The translations under genes and the position numbers were made by a program. 64,000 bases of DNA. Origin: Alphaproteobacteria bacterium. Its GTDB lineage: Bacteria; Pseudomonadota; Alphaproteobacteria; Rhizobiales; Aestuariivirgaceae. The notes beneath the pieces are model-generated. The model worked only from the letters and a program-made list of their open reading frames with translations. It made no database searches and was not told the DNA's origin. Shown in pieces: positions 28,605-38,698 of the stretch; the first letter of the stretch is position 1, and the number at the start of each line of letters is the position of its first letter. The DNA lies in the NCBI GenBank assembly GCA_024640405.1, contig JAHEFB010000005.1, positions 1 through 64,000 of the forward strand. The letters run 5' to 3'.

Positions 28605-29135
28605 TCACTCCTGCTGGATCGGCGGATCCATGTCCTCGCGGGTTCGTTCGTCGCTTTCAGGATGTTTTTTCAACTCCTTCAGCACCAGCTCGACATGTTC
28701 CTGTTCCTCTTCGGCAAACTCGGCCGCGAAACGCCTGGTGTCCTCATCATCTGTTGATTTCAGAAGATGATCGAAGAACTCGAAGGCGTTTTGTTCCGCC
28801 TTGAGGGCCAGCAACAACGCCTGGCGCGGCGTCATCATGTAGTGCATATCGCCCATGTCGAGGGCTTCGGGGCTTTCACTGCCGGACCATTTGTAGTCAA
28901 GCGGGTTGATCTGCGGAACCTGCATGCCCTGCATTTGCTCGAGAATGTCGCCGGCGTGAATTCCCTCCACGCGGGCCAGTTCGCGGAATAGTTTCGCCAA
29001 GTCGGCATTGTTGTGCATCTCCATCTGATCCGCCAGATAACCATAGCGTTCCTGTGCCTCGAGTTCCATCTGGTAGGCATGGGCCAGCAACTCGCCGGCT
29101 GACCCGATGACCTTGCTGGTCACACCTGCTGTCAT
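28605..29135 (-). CDS. Ferritin-like / rubrerythrin-family diiron protein
   Basis: A 176-residue four-helix protein with two E-x6-Y/ExxH style diiron half-sites: EAQERYGYLADQME with ARVEGIHAGD, and KAEQNAFEFFDHL with AEEEQEHVELVL. It lacks the C-terminal rubredoxin domain of true rubrerythrins. Its start overlaps the korB stop by four bases, so it is the third gene of the korAB operon behind operator B. A role in removing oxygen or peroxide near the oxygen-sensitive ferredoxin-dependent enzymes is likely but inferred. Confidence 0.8.
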   Translation of the reverse strand: MTAGVTSKVIGSAGELLAHAYQMELEAQERYGYLADQMEMHNNADLAKLFRELARVEGIHAGDILEQMQGMQVPQINPLDYKWSGSESPEALDMGDMHYMMTPRQALLLALKAEQNAFEFFDHLLKSTDDEDTRRFAAEFAEEEQEHVELVLKELKKHPESDERTREDMDPPIQQE

Positions 29136-29965
29136 ACTGCAAACTCCTCTTCCAGAATTGCCGGATCTCCAGCGAGGTCGCTTACATGCGTTTCATAGGG
29201 TTTGCGCCGGCCGCGATACAGCACGCCGACATTGAATCCATCATCGGTCATGATGCGCCGGGCGGCGCGGGCCGGATCGTCAGTGGCTTCGACAGAGGCA
29301 GCGTGGGTCTGGGTTTTCCACTGCCGCTCGTCCGGCCTGAAAGTGACACAGGGACTGAGAATTTCGACAAACGAGAACCCGGGATGGCGGACAGCCTCAA
29401 CGATGGTCCGGGTGGAACCCTTGATATCACCGGAGAATTCGCGAGCAACGAAGTTTGCTCCTGACGCAAGCGCAATCACCAGTGGATGAAACGGACTGAG
29501 GCCGGTGCCACCTGGTGACAGGGCGCTGTCCCAGTCCGGCTCCGTCGTCGGTGACGGCTGGCCCTTGGTCATGCCGTACACGCGGTTGTCCATGACAATA
29601 TAGGTCATATCGACATTTCGCCGGCAGGCATGCAGGAAATGGTTGCCACCGATGGAAAACCCATCACCGTCGCCGCTCATGACCATGACGGTCAAATCCG
29701 GCCGTGCCACCTTGAGACCGGCGCCGAGCGCCAGGGAACGACCGTGTACACCATGAAATCCGTAACAGTTGGTATAGGCCGGGATGCGCGACGAGCAGCC
29801 TATGCCGGAAATCACCGCAACGTTTTCCGGCGGGGTGCCAAGCTCGGCCAGTGCCTTGGTGACTGACAACAGTACGTGAAAATCACCGCAACCAGGACAC
29901 CAGACCGGTGTGAGGCCGGATTTATAATCGCTTGCCTTGAAGTTAGGACTCTGCTGGATGTTCAT
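29132..29965 (-). CDS. korB: 2-oxoglutarate:ferredoxin oxidoreductase beta subunit
   Basis: A 277-residue TPP-binding subunit. Key features are the N-terminal PVWCPGCGDF, GIGCSSRIPAY, HGRSLALGAG and the TPP motif MSGDGDGFSIGGNHFLHACRRN. With KorA it oxidatively decarboxylates 2-oxoglutarate to succinyl-CoA and reduces the low-potential ferredoxin that feeds benzoyl-CoA reductase, as known for Thauera aromatica. ATG 29965 is preferred over the longer frame because MNIQQSPNFKASDYKSG is the family start and overlaps the korA stop by four bases. Confidence 0.92.
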   Translation of the reverse strand: MNIQQSPNFKASDYKSGLTPVWCPGCGDFHVLLSVTKALAELGTPPENVAVISGIGCSSRIPAYTNCYGFHGVHGRSLALGAGLKVARPDLTVMVMSGDGDGFSIGGNHFLHACRRNVDMTYIVMDNRVYGMTKGQPSPTTEPDWDSALSPGGTGLSPFHPLVIALASGANFVAREFSGDIKGSTRTIVEAVRHPGFSFVEILSPCVTFRPDERQWKTQTHAASVEATDDPARAARRIMTDDGFNVGVLYRGRRKPYETHVSDLAGDPAILEEEFAV

Positions 29966-31719
29966 GAGGTTTTCCAATCGCGAATTCGGGCGCAGATTTC
30001 TGCCGGTCCAATGAGTTTCGGGCCAGCGCGGTGAAAGTGCCTGACTTCGCCCGGGATGTCGCACTTGGCGCGCAGATATTCATGGAACTGGCCGGAATGG
30101 GTCTGTTCGACGATCAAGATCCGTTGGGAGCCTTGCAAGGCGTCAAGAAAGTTCTGTTTGAGAAATGGCGAGATAAGCCGAATTGCCAGCAGCTTCACAG
30201 AGATACCCTCTGCAGCAAGCGTGTGCATCGCCTCGCGGGCAGGGCCGGCAAGAGACCCCCAGGTCAGGATGGTGAATTGGGTATCGGTGCAATCGTCATT
30301 GCTGATTTCAATATCCGCCCAGTGATTGCCGTAGTCGAAGTTTTCGATCTTGTCCCGGCGCTTGTCGAGCTGGTTCTGGTGATCGGATTCTTTCGAAGAC
30401 GGTACACCCTTCACTGTATGCGTAAGGCCGTCGGCAGTGTATTGGCCGCCGGCAGTTCCGGGCAGCGCCATCGGTGACACGCCGCTGCCGGTCAGGGCAT
30501 AGCGGTCATAGGCTTCCTCGACTTCTGACCCGAGTACATTCCGTTTGGCCACAAAGGCGATATCGGCCGGCCGGTCGACCAGGGCGCGAGCCTGGCCCAA
30601 CGACTGGTCTGACAGGACGATTGCCGGTGCCTGCATGGCTTCGGCAAGGTGTACGGCCCATTGCGCGGTAAACAGGCAATCGGCCACGCTCAATGGTGCG
30701 ACGACGATGTGCGGTGCATCACCATGGCAACCGTACACTGCAATGTTCAGGTCGGACTGTTCGGATTTGGTTGGGATGCCGGTGGATGGCCCGCCCCGCA
30801 TTACATCAACCACGACGATGGGAATTTCCGAGGCCGTAGCCAGGCCGAGGGCTTCGACCATCAATGCCAGACCAGGTCCGGATGTGGCTGTGATCGAAGC
30901 GCGCCCGCCGAACGATGCGCCAATTGCCATGTTGATGGACGCCAGTTCGTCTTCTGCCTGAACAAGGGCACCACCCACCCTGGTCAGTGCCGGAGCAAGC
31001 CATTCAAGCACCTCGGTTGCCGGAGTGATCGGATAGGCGGCGGCAAAACGAATTCCACCACGTACCGCGCCAAGACCAATGGCCTCGTTGCCGGTAATCA
31101 ACCAGCGCCCGGTGCTGCCGGTAACCGGTTTGTCAAGATGAAACGACTGTTCGAAACGATCTGCCTCGCTCACGCCGATCGAAATACACGCGCGACTGGC
31201 ATTGATCGCCTCGTCGCCCTTGCTGGCAAGCTTGGCTTCGACGACAGCCATCAGCGTGTCGACCGGAAGGCCGGCAAGTTTGGCCGCTAGACCGGCTGCA
31301 ATCATGTTTTCGCGACCGCCCTGGACACTGCCTGCCAGATCTTTCATGGCCATTTGCGCCACGGTTATGCCGCTGGCTGCGATGACATCAGGTACTTCAC
31401 CACCGGCGGTGTCGCCAATTGCCAGGCCATCTGCTGCCAATGGCATCTCGGCGGCAAAGCGGTCGGCATTGCGCCAGTCAATAGCGATTACAAAGTCGTA
31501 GCTTTCTGCCATGCAATCCACAGGATGGGTCGTCAGGCGGACCAGCGCCGCTGCCTCACCGCCACGGATCTGCGGGCCTACAGAACGGTTCATGATGCCG
31601 TACCAGCCAGCCTTTCCCGCTGTTTCCAGCAAGATCGCGCCTGCGGTCAGTGCACCTGCGCCGCCGCTGCCGATAATCGCAAAGGAGATGCTTTTCCTGA
31701 GTTCGCCCGGTGTTTTCAT
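29962..31719 (-). CDS. korA: 2-oxoglutarate:ferredoxin oxidoreductase alpha subunit (gamma-alpha fusion)
   Basis: A 585-residue protein combining the gamma domain (IIGSGGAGALTAGAILLETAG, SVGPQIRGGEAA) with the alpha/pyrimidine domain (GGIRFAAAYPITPATEVLEWLA, ALVQAEDELASINMAIGASFGGRASITATSGPGLALM) and a C-terminal transketolase-like domain (TILTWGSLAGPAREA). Start ATG 31719 has GGAAAGAAG before it. Operator B lies 74 bp upstream, shared with the divergent had operon, so ferredoxin reduction and consumption would be controlled together. Confidence 0.92.
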   Translation of the reverse strand: MKTPGELRKSISFAIIGSGGAGALTAGAILLETAGKAGWYGIMNRSVGPQIRGGEAAALVRLTTHPVDCMAESYDFVIAIDWRNADRFAAEMPLAADGLAIGDTAGGEVPDVIAASGITVAQMAMKDLAGSVQGGRENMIAAGLAAKLAGLPVDTLMAVVEAKLASKGDEAINASRACISIGVSEADRFEQSFHLDKPVTGSTGRWLITGNEAIGLGAVRGGIRFAAAYPITPATEVLEWLAPALTRVGGALVQAEDELASINMAIGASFGGRASITATSGPGLALMVEALGLATASEIPIVVVDVMRGGPSTGIPTKSEQSDLNIAVYGCHGDAPHIVVAPLSVADCLFTAQWAVHLAEAMQAPAIVLSDQSLGQARALVDRPADIAFVAKRNVLGSEVEEAYDRYALTGSGVSPMALPGTAGGQYTADGLTHTVKGVPSSKESDHQNQLDKRRDKIENFDYGNHWADIEISNDDCTDTQFTILTWGSLAGPAREAMHTLAAEGISVKLLAIRLISPFLKQNFLDALQGSQRILIVEQTHSGQFHEYLRAKCDIPGEVRHFHRAGPKLIGPAEICARIRDWKTS

Positions 31720-31793
31720 GGCTTCTTTCCAAACACTGTTCAGCAGACGAATTGGGCTACTTCTCAACTACCGCTGAATTGCCTGTTGACGTT

Positions 31794-31825
31794 AAATACG
31801 TATTAGAGTACCGTTTTACGATAAT
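31794..31825. promoter_or_regulatory. BadM-like operator B, between korA and had
   Basis: The left arm AAATACGTATTA (31794-31805) and AGTAC of the centre are perfect and identical to operator A; the right arm is degenerate. It is placed between the divergent korAB and had-oah-dch-bcr operons, 74 and 83 bp from their starts. Confidence 0.65.
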
Positions 31826-31908
31826 AGCAAATGAAAGTACTGTCAACAACGCTTGTTTGAAGGTTAAGAGGCCAAAAAAGGCGCAGATTTAACAGGGGAT
31901 GTTCGAAA

Positions 31909-32976
31909 ATGGCACAACGCTGGATGATGACTGGGAAGGATGAGCCCTTGCAGCTCGAAGAGTTCGACCTGCCAGTGCCGGGCGCGGGGGAGGTGGTGGT
32001 CGAGGTTGCCGGTTGCGGTGTGTGCCACACAGATCTTGGTTACTATTATGACGGTGTGCGCACCAACCACGCCTTGCCGCTGGCGCTCGGCCATGAAATC
32101 AGTGGCACGGTTGTTGCCACCGGCGGGGGCGCAGAGCATTGGCTGGACCAGACGGTTATCGTGCCGGCTGTCATACCTTGTGGCGAATGTGATGCATGCC
32201 TGCGCGGCAAGGGAACCATATGCCCCAATCAGAAGATGCCGGGCAACGACATTCAGGGTGGGTTTGCCAGCCATGTCACCGTTCCGGCAATTGGTCTTTG
32301 CCCGGTGGATGTCGCGAAGCTTGAGGCCGTGGGGCTGTCGCTGGCCGACGTTTCGGTGGTTGCCGACGCTGTAACAACACCTTACCAGGCGGTTGTCCAG
32401 GCCGGTGTGTCGAAAGGTGATCTGGTGGTGGTCAACGGTGTGGGCGGGGTAGGCGGATATGCAGTGCAGATTGCCGCCGCCATGGGCGCAACGGTTGTTG
32501 CGGTCGATGTTGTTGAAGAAAAACTGGCAGCTTTGACTTCTTACGGGGCCTCCCTGACCTTGAACGCACGGGTCATGGATCCCCGAACATTGAAGAAAGA
32601 GATAATCGGCTTTGCCAAGGCCAACGGGCTGCGCACAACCGAATGGATCATTTTCGAATGTTCGGGCACCGCGGCCGGCCAAACCGCGGCTTTCGGCCTT
32701 CTGAACCATGGCGCAACACTGTGCACGGTCGGTTTCACCATGGACAAGGTTGAGGTCAGACTGTCGAACCTGATGGCCTTCCATGCCCGGGTTCTGGGCA
32801 ACTGGGGTTGTCCGCCTGAGCTTTATCCCGGTGCGCTCGAATTGATCATGGACGGCAAGGTCAAGATTGAACCGTTCGTGGAGCAGCGCCCGCTCAGCGA
32901 AATCAATGAGATTTTTCAGACTGTCCATGACGGCAAGCTTGCGCGCCGCGCAATTCTTGTCCCGGCAGCTGAGTGA
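31909..32976 (+). CDS. had: 6-hydroxycyclohex-1-ene-1-carbonyl-CoA dehydrogenase
   Basis: A 355-residue zinc-dependent medium-chain alcohol dehydrogenase that oxidises 6-hydroxycyclohex-1-ene-1-carbonyl-CoA to the 6-oxo compound with NAD+, in the Thauera-type benzoyl-CoA pathway. The catalytic zinc motif [15 protein letters not shown] and GHEISG, the structural-zinc cysteines [16 protein letters not shown], and the nucleotide-binding [18 protein letters not shown] are visible. First gene of the nine-member catabolic operon; oah follows after 23 bp with AAAGGAG. Identification is supported by the neighbours. Confidence 0.92.
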   Translation: MAQRWMMTGKDEPLQLEEFDLPVPGAGEVVVEVAGCGVCHTDLGYYYDGVRTNHALPLALGHEISGTVVATGGGAEHWLDQTVIVPAVIPCGECDACLRGKGTICPNQKMPGNDIQGGFASHVTVPAIGLCPVDVAKLEAVGLSLADVSVVADAVTTPYQAVVQAGVSKGDLVVVNGVGGVGGYAVQIAAAMGATVVAVDVVEEKLAALTSYGASLTLNARVMDPRTLKKEIIGFAKANGLRTTEWIIFECSGTAAGQTAAFGLLNHGATLCTVGFTMDKVEVRLSNLMAFHARVLGNWGCPPELYPGALELIMDGKVKIEPFVEQRPLSEINEIFQTVHDGKLARRAILVPAAE

Positions 32977-32999
32977 GGATACTCAAAGGAGAATGAAAG

Positions 33000-34130
33000 A
33001 TGGACGCTTTAGCCAACAAAGATTTCGAGTTTCGGCCCCACGATCTTGTATCTGAGTCAACGCGCGAGGCGATTTCCGACGACGTGCTGTATGAAAAACG
33101 GCCCGCCTTGCGGCCTGACGGGAGCGTTGCCGAGGGCCTCTATAACGCCTGGATCACGCTGAACAATCCAGGCCAGTTCAACGCCTATACGACAGAGATG
33201 GTCAAGGCAGTCATTCTTGCTTTCCGGGCCGCATCGAATGCCCGCGATGTCAATGCGGTGGTGTTCACGGGTGCGGGCGACAAGGCGTTTTGTACAGGTG
33301 GAAACACCAAGGAGTATGCTGAGTACTATGCCGGGCGGCCTCAGGAGTACCGCCAGTACATGCGGCTGTTCAATGATATGGTGTCTTCCATTTTGGGTTG
33401 CGACAAACCGGTTATCTGCCGTGTCAACGGCATGCGCATTGGCGGTGGCCAGGAAATCGGCATGGCCTGTGATTTTTCCGTGACCCAGGATATGGCGCGA
33501 TTTGGTCAGGCAGGTCCCAAGCACGGGTCGGCTCCCATTGGCGGATCGACTGATTTCCTGCCCATCATGATAGGTTGCGAACAGGGTATGGTTTCCGGGG
33601 TGTTGTGCGAGCCGTTCTCGGCGCACAAGGCATACCGGCTGGGGATCGTCAGCGAAATTGTGCCGGCCCTGAAGGTGGACGGCGAGTTTGTAGCCAACCC
33701 GCTGGTCCAGCTTGATCGCATGACCGATGAGTGGGGCCGGATCGTGCACGGCGAACCCAAAACAGGCGATGAACTCATGCAGGCCAAGGCCGTCGTCGCC
33801 AAAGGTGAAATCGATCTCAGCCTGCTGGATGCCAAGGTAGAGGAGTTGTGCACGAAGTTGCTGATGACATTCCCCGACTGCACCACCAAGACGGTCGAGG
33901 AAATCCGCAAACTGAAACTGGAAACCTGGAACCGCAACAAGGAGGATTCCCGCGCCTGGTTGTCTTTGAACATGATGACCGAAGCCCGCGCCGGATTCCG
34001 CGCCTTTAATGAAGGCAACAAGGAGGTTGGCCGTGAGGTTGACTTTGTTGCCTTGCGTCAGGCACTGGCACACGGCGCCCAGTGGACCGGCAAATTCACA
34101 AATTCGATGATGCCAGGGGCAAAGGAATGA
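33000..34130 (+). CDS. oah: 6-oxocyclohex-1-ene-1-carbonyl-CoA hydrolase
   Basis: A 376-residue enoyl-CoA hydratase/crotonase-family enzyme that adds water and opens the ring to 3-hydroxypimelyl-CoA. Length exceeds ordinary crotonases, as in characterised Oah proteins. The oxyanion-hole segments FTGAGDKAFCTGGNTKEYAEYY and RVNGMRIGGGQEIGMACDFSV and the QAGPKHGSAPIGGSTDFLP region are conserved in this subfamily. Stop overlaps the dch start by four bases. Confidence 0.93.
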   Translation: MDALANKDFEFRPHDLVSESTREAISDDVLYEKRPALRPDGSVAEGLYNAWITLNNPGQFNAYTTEMVKAVILAFRAASNARDVNAVVFTGAGDKAFCTGGNTKEYAEYYAGRPQEYRQYMRLFNDMVSSILGCDKPVICRVNGMRIGGGQEIGMACDFSVTQDMARFGQAGPKHGSAPIGGSTDFLPIMIGCEQGMVSGVLCEPFSAHKAYRLGIVSEIVPALKVDGEFVANPLVQLDRMTDEWGRIVHGEPKTGDELMQAKAVVAKGEIDLSLLDAKVEELCTKLLMTFPDCTTKTVEEIRKLKLETWNRNKEDSRAWLSLNMMTEARAGFRAFNEGNKEVGREVDFVALRQALAHGAQWTGKFTNSMMPGAKE

Positions 34131-34894
34131 GTGTGCCCCTTAAAGTCTGGCTCGAGCGGGACGGCACGCTGCTGCGCCTCAGGCTTGATCGCCCGAAAGC
34201 CAATATCGTCGACGCGGAAATGATTGCGGCACTTGATGCAGCCCTCGGTGAGCATCTGGAAAACAGTGGCCTGACCGCGGTGTTGCTGGATGCATCAGGT
34301 CCCCATTTCAGCTTTGGTGCCAGTGTGCAGGAACATCTGCCCGATCAGTGTTCCGATATGCTCAAGTCTCTGCATGGACTGGTGCAGAAGATGGTGCGGA
34401 GCCCGATTCCGATTTTGGTGGCGATCCGGGGGCAGTGCCTCGGCGGAGGACTGGAAGTGGCGGCGGCTGGACAAATGCTGTTCTGCGAGCCGGACGCCAG
34501 TCTCGGTCAACCGGAAATGCAACTGGGCGTTTTTGCGCCGGCGGCGTCGTGCCTGCTTCCCGAGCGGATTGGCCAGTCGCGGGCCGAAGACCTGCTTTAC
34601 AGCGGGCGCAGCGTGTCCGGCGAGGAAGCCGGCGTCATGGGGCTTGCGGATTTCGTGTCCGATGATCCCGAAGCAGCAGCACTTGAGTATTTCGACACCC
34701 ATCTCGCCGCCAAAAGCGCCAGTTCGCTGCGGATGGCTGTACAGGCCGCGCGCAGCGGATTTGCCGACCGCGTGATTGCCAAGCTGGCCGTGGTCGAAAG
34801 GCTCTATCTCGAAGAACTGATGTCCACCCGCGACGCCGTGGAAGGACTGGAGGCATTTATCGCAAAACGACCAGCAAGGTGGAACAACAAATGA
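34127..34894 (+). CDS. dch: Cyclohexa-1,5-diene-1-carbonyl-CoA hydratase
   Basis: A 255-residue crotonase-fold hydratase that adds water to the dienoyl-CoA formed by benzoyl-CoA reductase. Family segments RLRLDRPKANIVDAEMIAALDAAL, ASGPHFSFGASVQEHLPD and AIRGQCLGGGLEVAAAGQMLFCEPDASLGQPE agree with Dch of Thauera and Magnetospirillum. ATG 34127 overlaps the oah stop, and the stop overlaps bcrC (ATGA in both cases). Confidence 0.92.
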   Translation: MSVPLKVWLERDGTLLRLRLDRPKANIVDAEMIAALDAALGEHLENSGLTAVLLDASGPHFSFGASVQEHLPDQCSDMLKSLHGLVQKMVRSPIPILVAIRGQCLGGGLEVAAAGQMLFCEPDASLGQPEMQLGVFAPAASCLLPERIGQSRAEDLLYSGRSVSGEEAGVMGLADFVSDDPEAAALEYFDTHLAAKSASSLRMAVQAARSGFADRVIAKLAVVERLYLEELMSTRDAVEGLEAFIAKRPARWNNK

Positions 34895-36066
34895 GCACAC
34901 CGTCAACAACCGAGATTGTCGCCCGCTGTGAGGCATTGTTTGAAGATCTGAACTTCACCGCTGCGCGGGAGTGGAAAGATGCCGAGCCCGGCCGCAAGGT
35001 GATCGGTTACATGCCGGTCTACATTCCTCGCGAGATCATTCATGCTGCCGGAATGCTGCCGCTTGGTGTTCTTGGTGGCGGCGATCAGCTCGAAGTGATC
35101 CACGGTGACGCCTATTACCAGAGCTACATTTGCCGAATTCCACGCTCGACCATCGAACTCGGCGTATCAGGGCGCCTGGATTTCGTCGACGGCATGCTGT
35201 TTCCGTCAATTTGCGACGTAATCCGCAATCTGTCCGGAATGTGGAAGATGATGTTTCCTGACATCTACTCGAAATATTTCGATGTTCCCCAGACTTACGA
35301 GGATGAAGTCGGCGGCAGGTTTTATGAAAACGAGATGGCCGAGTTCCGCCACGATCTGGAAGGGATTGCCGGACGCAAGGTCACCGATCAGGACCTGCAC
35401 AACTCCATTGCCGCCTACAACGAGAACCGGCGATTCGTGCGCGATCTTTATGCGCTGCGCGCACAAAAACCCTGGCAGGTTCCGGCCGCAGAAGCCTATC
35501 TCGTGATACGGGCCGGCATGGTGTTGCCCGTCGAGGAACACACCAAACTCATTGGTGAATATCTGGCGGCAGCCGAAATTGAGGACCGGCCGATGCGGGA
35601 CAACTGCCGTGTGATCCTGACCGGCATGTTCTGTGAACAGCCGCCGCTCAATCTGATCAAGTCACTGGAATTGTCCGGTTGCTATGTCGTTGACGACGAT
35701 CTGATGCTGATCACGCGCTGGCTGACCGAGGATGTGCCGACCAAGGGCGATCCGTTGCACAATCTGTCACAGGCCTTTCTGCATCATTCCGAAAGCACGG
35801 CGGCCAAATACCAGCCCGATCTGCAAGAAAAGGGTCAGCACCTGGTGCGGGCTGTCAGACGCACCGGCGCTGAAGGGGTAATCTTTGCCTCGCCCAGTTT
35901 CTGCGATCCGGCGCTGCTTGACCGGCCGATGCTGCAGAACGTGCTGAAAGTGGCAGGTATTCCCTACATCGCATTCAAGTATGCCGAAAACTCCGGTCAG
36001 ATGCAGCCCATTCGCGAGCAGGCCGGAACGTTCACAGATTCAATCAAATTGTGGAGTGCAGCATGA
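34891..36066 (+). CDS. bcrC: Benzoyl-CoA reductase subunit C
   Basis: A 391-residue substrate-binding half of the ATP-dependent class I benzoyl-CoA reductase (with BcrB it coordinates an [4Fe-4S] cluster and the aromatic substrate). The family opening GYMPVYIPREIIHAAGMLPLGVLGGGDQ and the cysteines in SYICRIPRS and FPSICDVIRN are visible. Start MSTPSTTEIV at 34891 is chosen because it overlaps the dch stop. Homologous to HgdB-type dehydratase subunits, but the bcrCBAD order identifies it. Confidence 0.95.
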   Translation: MSTPSTTEIVARCEALFEDLNFTAAREWKDAEPGRKVIGYMPVYIPREIIHAAGMLPLGVLGGGDQLEVIHGDAYYQSYICRIPRSTIELGVSGRLDFVDGMLFPSICDVIRNLSGMWKMMFPDIYSKYFDVPQTYEDEVGGRFYENEMAEFRHDLEGIAGRKVTDQDLHNSIAAYNENRRFVRDLYALRAQKPWQVPAAEAYLVIRAGMVLPVEEHTKLIGEYLAAAEIEDRPMRDNCRVILTGMFCEQPPLNLIKSLELSGCYVVDDDLMLITRWLTEDVPTKGDPLHNLSQAFLHHSESTAAKYQPDLQEKGQHLVRAVRRTGAEGVIFASPSFCDPALLDRPMLQNVLKVAGIPYIAFKYAENSGQMQPIREQAGTFTDSIKLWSAA

Positions 36067-37376
36067 AAATCACCACCAGCAGAACGCCGATCAAGGAAGT
36101 AGTCAAAGACGCTTCGATGTTGAAGCAGAAGGAGATGATGGCAGCGCACTATGATCGTCTGGCCAACGCAAAGGAGAACGGGGAAAAAGTTGCCTCGACC
36201 TTCGTGCCCGGTAATCTCAACGAGTTGATCATGTGTTTTGACCTGGTCAACAACCTGCCGGAAGTCAATGCCATTCAAAGTGGCCTGCGCCGAAAGAGCG
36301 GTTCATACGTAATGGAGGCAGAAAAGGCCGGGCATTCGGAAGATGTCTGTACCTATGTCAAATCCGATATCGGCATGATGGCCAAGGGCAATATCGGACC
36401 AAACGGCAAAAAGCTGCCCGATCCCGACGTGCTTTTGCTGTCCTATACCGGCTGTTTCACTTTCATGAAATGGTTTGAGCTGCTGCGTGAGCAGTACCAG
36501 TGCGAAACCATCTTCCTGCAGACGCCTTACATGGCCGACGGAAAAGTCACCCCGAACATGATCCAGTACATGGTCAAGCAGTTGAAGGAAGACGTTATCC
36601 CAAAACTGGAACGGGTAAGTGGTGTCAAGTTTGACATCGACCGGCTTCGGGAATATCTGCGCAAGTCGGCAAGAGCCGAAGACGATCTTGTCTACATTTT
36701 GCAAAGTGCCAAGAACAAGCCATCGCCGATAGATGCCTATTTTGGCGGTATCTATTACGTCGGCCCGATATTCGGTGCTTTCCGCGGTACCGACGATGCG
36801 ATCGACTTTTACCGCTTCCTGCGTGAGGAGGTTGACCAGCGTATTGCGGCCGGTCTCGGTCCTGTGACCCCTGACGGCCCGATGGCAGATGAGAAATACC
36901 GCCTGGTGGTCGAAGGCCCGCCAAATTACACCAACTTCCGGCAGTTCTGGAAAATGTTCTACGAAGAAGGTGCGGTGGTCGTCGCCTCAAGTTATTCCAA
37001 GGTTGGCGGAACGTACGATTTCGGTTTCCGGCATGACCCTGACAGGCCGCTGGAAACGTTGGCCGAATATTGCCTCGGCGTTTACACCAACCGGTCATTG
37101 CCGATGCGCGTGGACATGCTGACCAATTACATGAACGAATATGAAGCAGATGGTCTGCTGATCAATTCGATCAAGAGTTGCAACAGTTTTTCCGCCGGGC
37201 AGTTGCTGATCATGCGCGAGGTTGAAAAACGTACCGGAAAACCGGCGGCCTTCATTGAAACCGACCTTGTGGATCCGCGTTACTTCTCAGCCGCCAATGT
37301 CAAAAACAGGCTGGAGAGCTATTTCCAGATGGTCGAGCAGAAGCGTAGTGGCTCAGGCAAAGGAGTGGCGGCATGA
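36063..37376 (+). CDS. bcrB: Benzoyl-CoA reductase subunit B
   Basis: A 437-residue partner of BcrC in the ring-reducing module. Features of the family include [43 protein letters not shown] (a cluster cysteine), [18 protein letters not shown] and [17 protein letters not shown] 36063 overlaps the bcrC stop, and its own stop overlaps bcrA, indicating stoichiometric translation of the four subunits. Confidence 0.95.
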   Translation: MKITTSRTPIKEVVKDASMLKQKEMMAAHYDRLANAKENGEKVASTFVPGNLNELIMCFDLVNNLPEVNAIQSGLRRKSGSYVMEAEKAGHSEDVCTYVKSDIGMMAKGNIGPNGKKLPDPDVLLLSYTGCFTFMKWFELLREQYQCETIFLQTPYMADGKVTPNMIQYMVKQLKEDVIPKLERVSGVKFDIDRLREYLRKSARAEDDLVYILQSAKNKPSPIDAYFGGIYYVGPIFGAFRGTDDAIDFYRFLREEVDQRIAAGLGPVTPDGPMADEKYRLVVEGPPNYTNFRQFWKMFYEEGAVVVASSYSKVGGTYDFGFRHDPDRPLETLAEYCLGVYTNRSLPMRVDMLTNYMNEYEADGLLINSIKSCNSFSAGQLLIMREVEKRTGKPAAFIETDLVDPRYFSAANVKNRLESYFQMVEQKRSGSGKGVAA

Positions 37377-38698
37377 AAACCTTTGTGGGGATCGATCTTG
37401 GATCAACGACTACCAAGGCGGTGCTGCTTGACGAAGACGAGAAGGTGCTCGGCCGCGGCATCACCAATTCACGCTCCAATTACGACACGGCTTGCCGGGT
37501 GGCCGGTCAGGAAGCAGCGATTGATGCGCGTTTCACCTTGTTTCGCCGGGAGTTTGGCGCCGGACAGGGAACCGACGAGCAGGTCGAGGCGTTTCTAGGC
37601 GCGCTTGAACGTGCCTTCCGGCTTGAGCAGTTTCTCGAGCAACTGGGCGATCTTGAAGAGACCTGCCTCGAGCAGGTAACTGGCGAGCGTTTTGCCAAAG
37701 TCGGAGACGGCGTGAAACAGGCCCTGGCTGAAGTTTTCCGGCGATTGCGGGAAGAGGCGCCCGGCATGTTCGCGCCTGATGCGACGCGCAAGTCCGACTT
37801 CTTCCGCGACATAGCCGGATCGAGGTATCTGGCGGTTGCAGAGGAGGTGGCGCGCGAGGCCGGTCTTGCCTATGACCTGCTGCTCAACGTCTACGACAAG
37901 TCGATAATCGGGGTTGAGAACCGGCCACCGTCAGGCGGACTGAGTGAAAAATTCAAGCAGGCCCTTGAACGCGTTGCAAAAGAAGGCGCGGGCCTTGCCG
38001 GCGAATTGCTGGAACCGGTTGAACGCACGCTCGGTATCGAGCTTGAAGAAACCTATCTCGTCGGCACCGGCTATGGCCGTGTCACGCTGCCGTTCTCCAA
38101 GGAACACATCCGGTCGGAGATTTTGTGTCATGGTCTGGGTGCACACATGATGTATCCCAAGACGCGCACGGTGCTGGACATTGGCGGTCAGGACACCAAG
38201 GGCATCCAGGTTGACGCCAGCGGTATCGTGGAAAACTTCCAGATGAATGACCGGTGTGCTGCCGGCTGCGGTCGCTACCTGGGTTACATTGCCGACGAAA
38301 TGAACATGGGTCTGCATGAACTGGGCCCGCTGGCCATGAAGTCAGGCAAGCCGGCCCGGATCAATTCAACCTGCACGGTGTTTGCCGGCGCTGAGCTGCG
38401 CGACCGGCTGGCACTGGGCGAGAAACGCGAAGACATCCTGGCCGGTCTGCACCGGGCAATCATCCTGCGGGCCATGTCGATCATCTCGCGCTCCGGCGGT
38501 ATCGATGATCAGTTCACCTTTACCGGGGGTGTCGCGAAAAATGAAGCGGCGGTTCGCGAGTTGAAAAAACTGGTACTCGAAAATTACGGTGAAGTGACCA
38601 TCAACATCGATCCGGACTCGATATACACGGGCGCATTGGGGGGAGCCGAATTTGCCCGCCGCGCAGCGGAAGGCCGGGTAGAAGGAGTAGTAGCATGA
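37373..38698 (+). CDS. bcrA: Benzoyl-CoA reductase subunit A (ATPase/electron activator)
   Basis: A 441-residue member of the BadF/BadG/BcrA/BcrD ASKHA ATPase family. With BcrD it binds a bridging [4Fe-4S] cluster and couples ATP hydrolysis to transfer of low-potential electrons from ferredoxin. The phosphate-1 motif [14 protein letters not shown], the second ATPase motif [13 protein letters not shown] and the cluster cysteine region [19 protein letters not shown] are visible. An insertion of about 130 residues between motifs (residues 60-200) is typical for BcrA compared with BcrD. Confidence 0.95.
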   Translation: MKTFVGIDLGSTTTKAVLLDEDEKVLGRGITNSRSNYDTACRVAGQEAAIDARFTLFRREFGAGQGTDEQVEAFLGALERAFRLEQFLEQLGDLEETCLEQVTGERFAKVGDGVKQALAEVFRRLREEAPGMFAPDATRKSDFFRDIAGSRYLAVAEEVAREAGLAYDLLLNVYDKSIIGVENRPPSGGLSEKFKQALERVAKEGAGLAGELLEPVERTLGIELEETYLVGTGYGRVTLPFSKEHIRSEILCHGLGAHMMYPKTRTVLDIGGQDTKGIQVDASGIVENFQMNDRCAAGCGRYLGYIADEMNMGLHELGPLAMKSGKPARINSTCTVFAGAELRDRLALGEKREDILAGLHRAIILRAMSIISRSGGIDDQFTFTGGVAKNEAAVRELKKLVLENYGEVTINIDPDSIYTGALGGAEFARRAAEGRVEGVVA

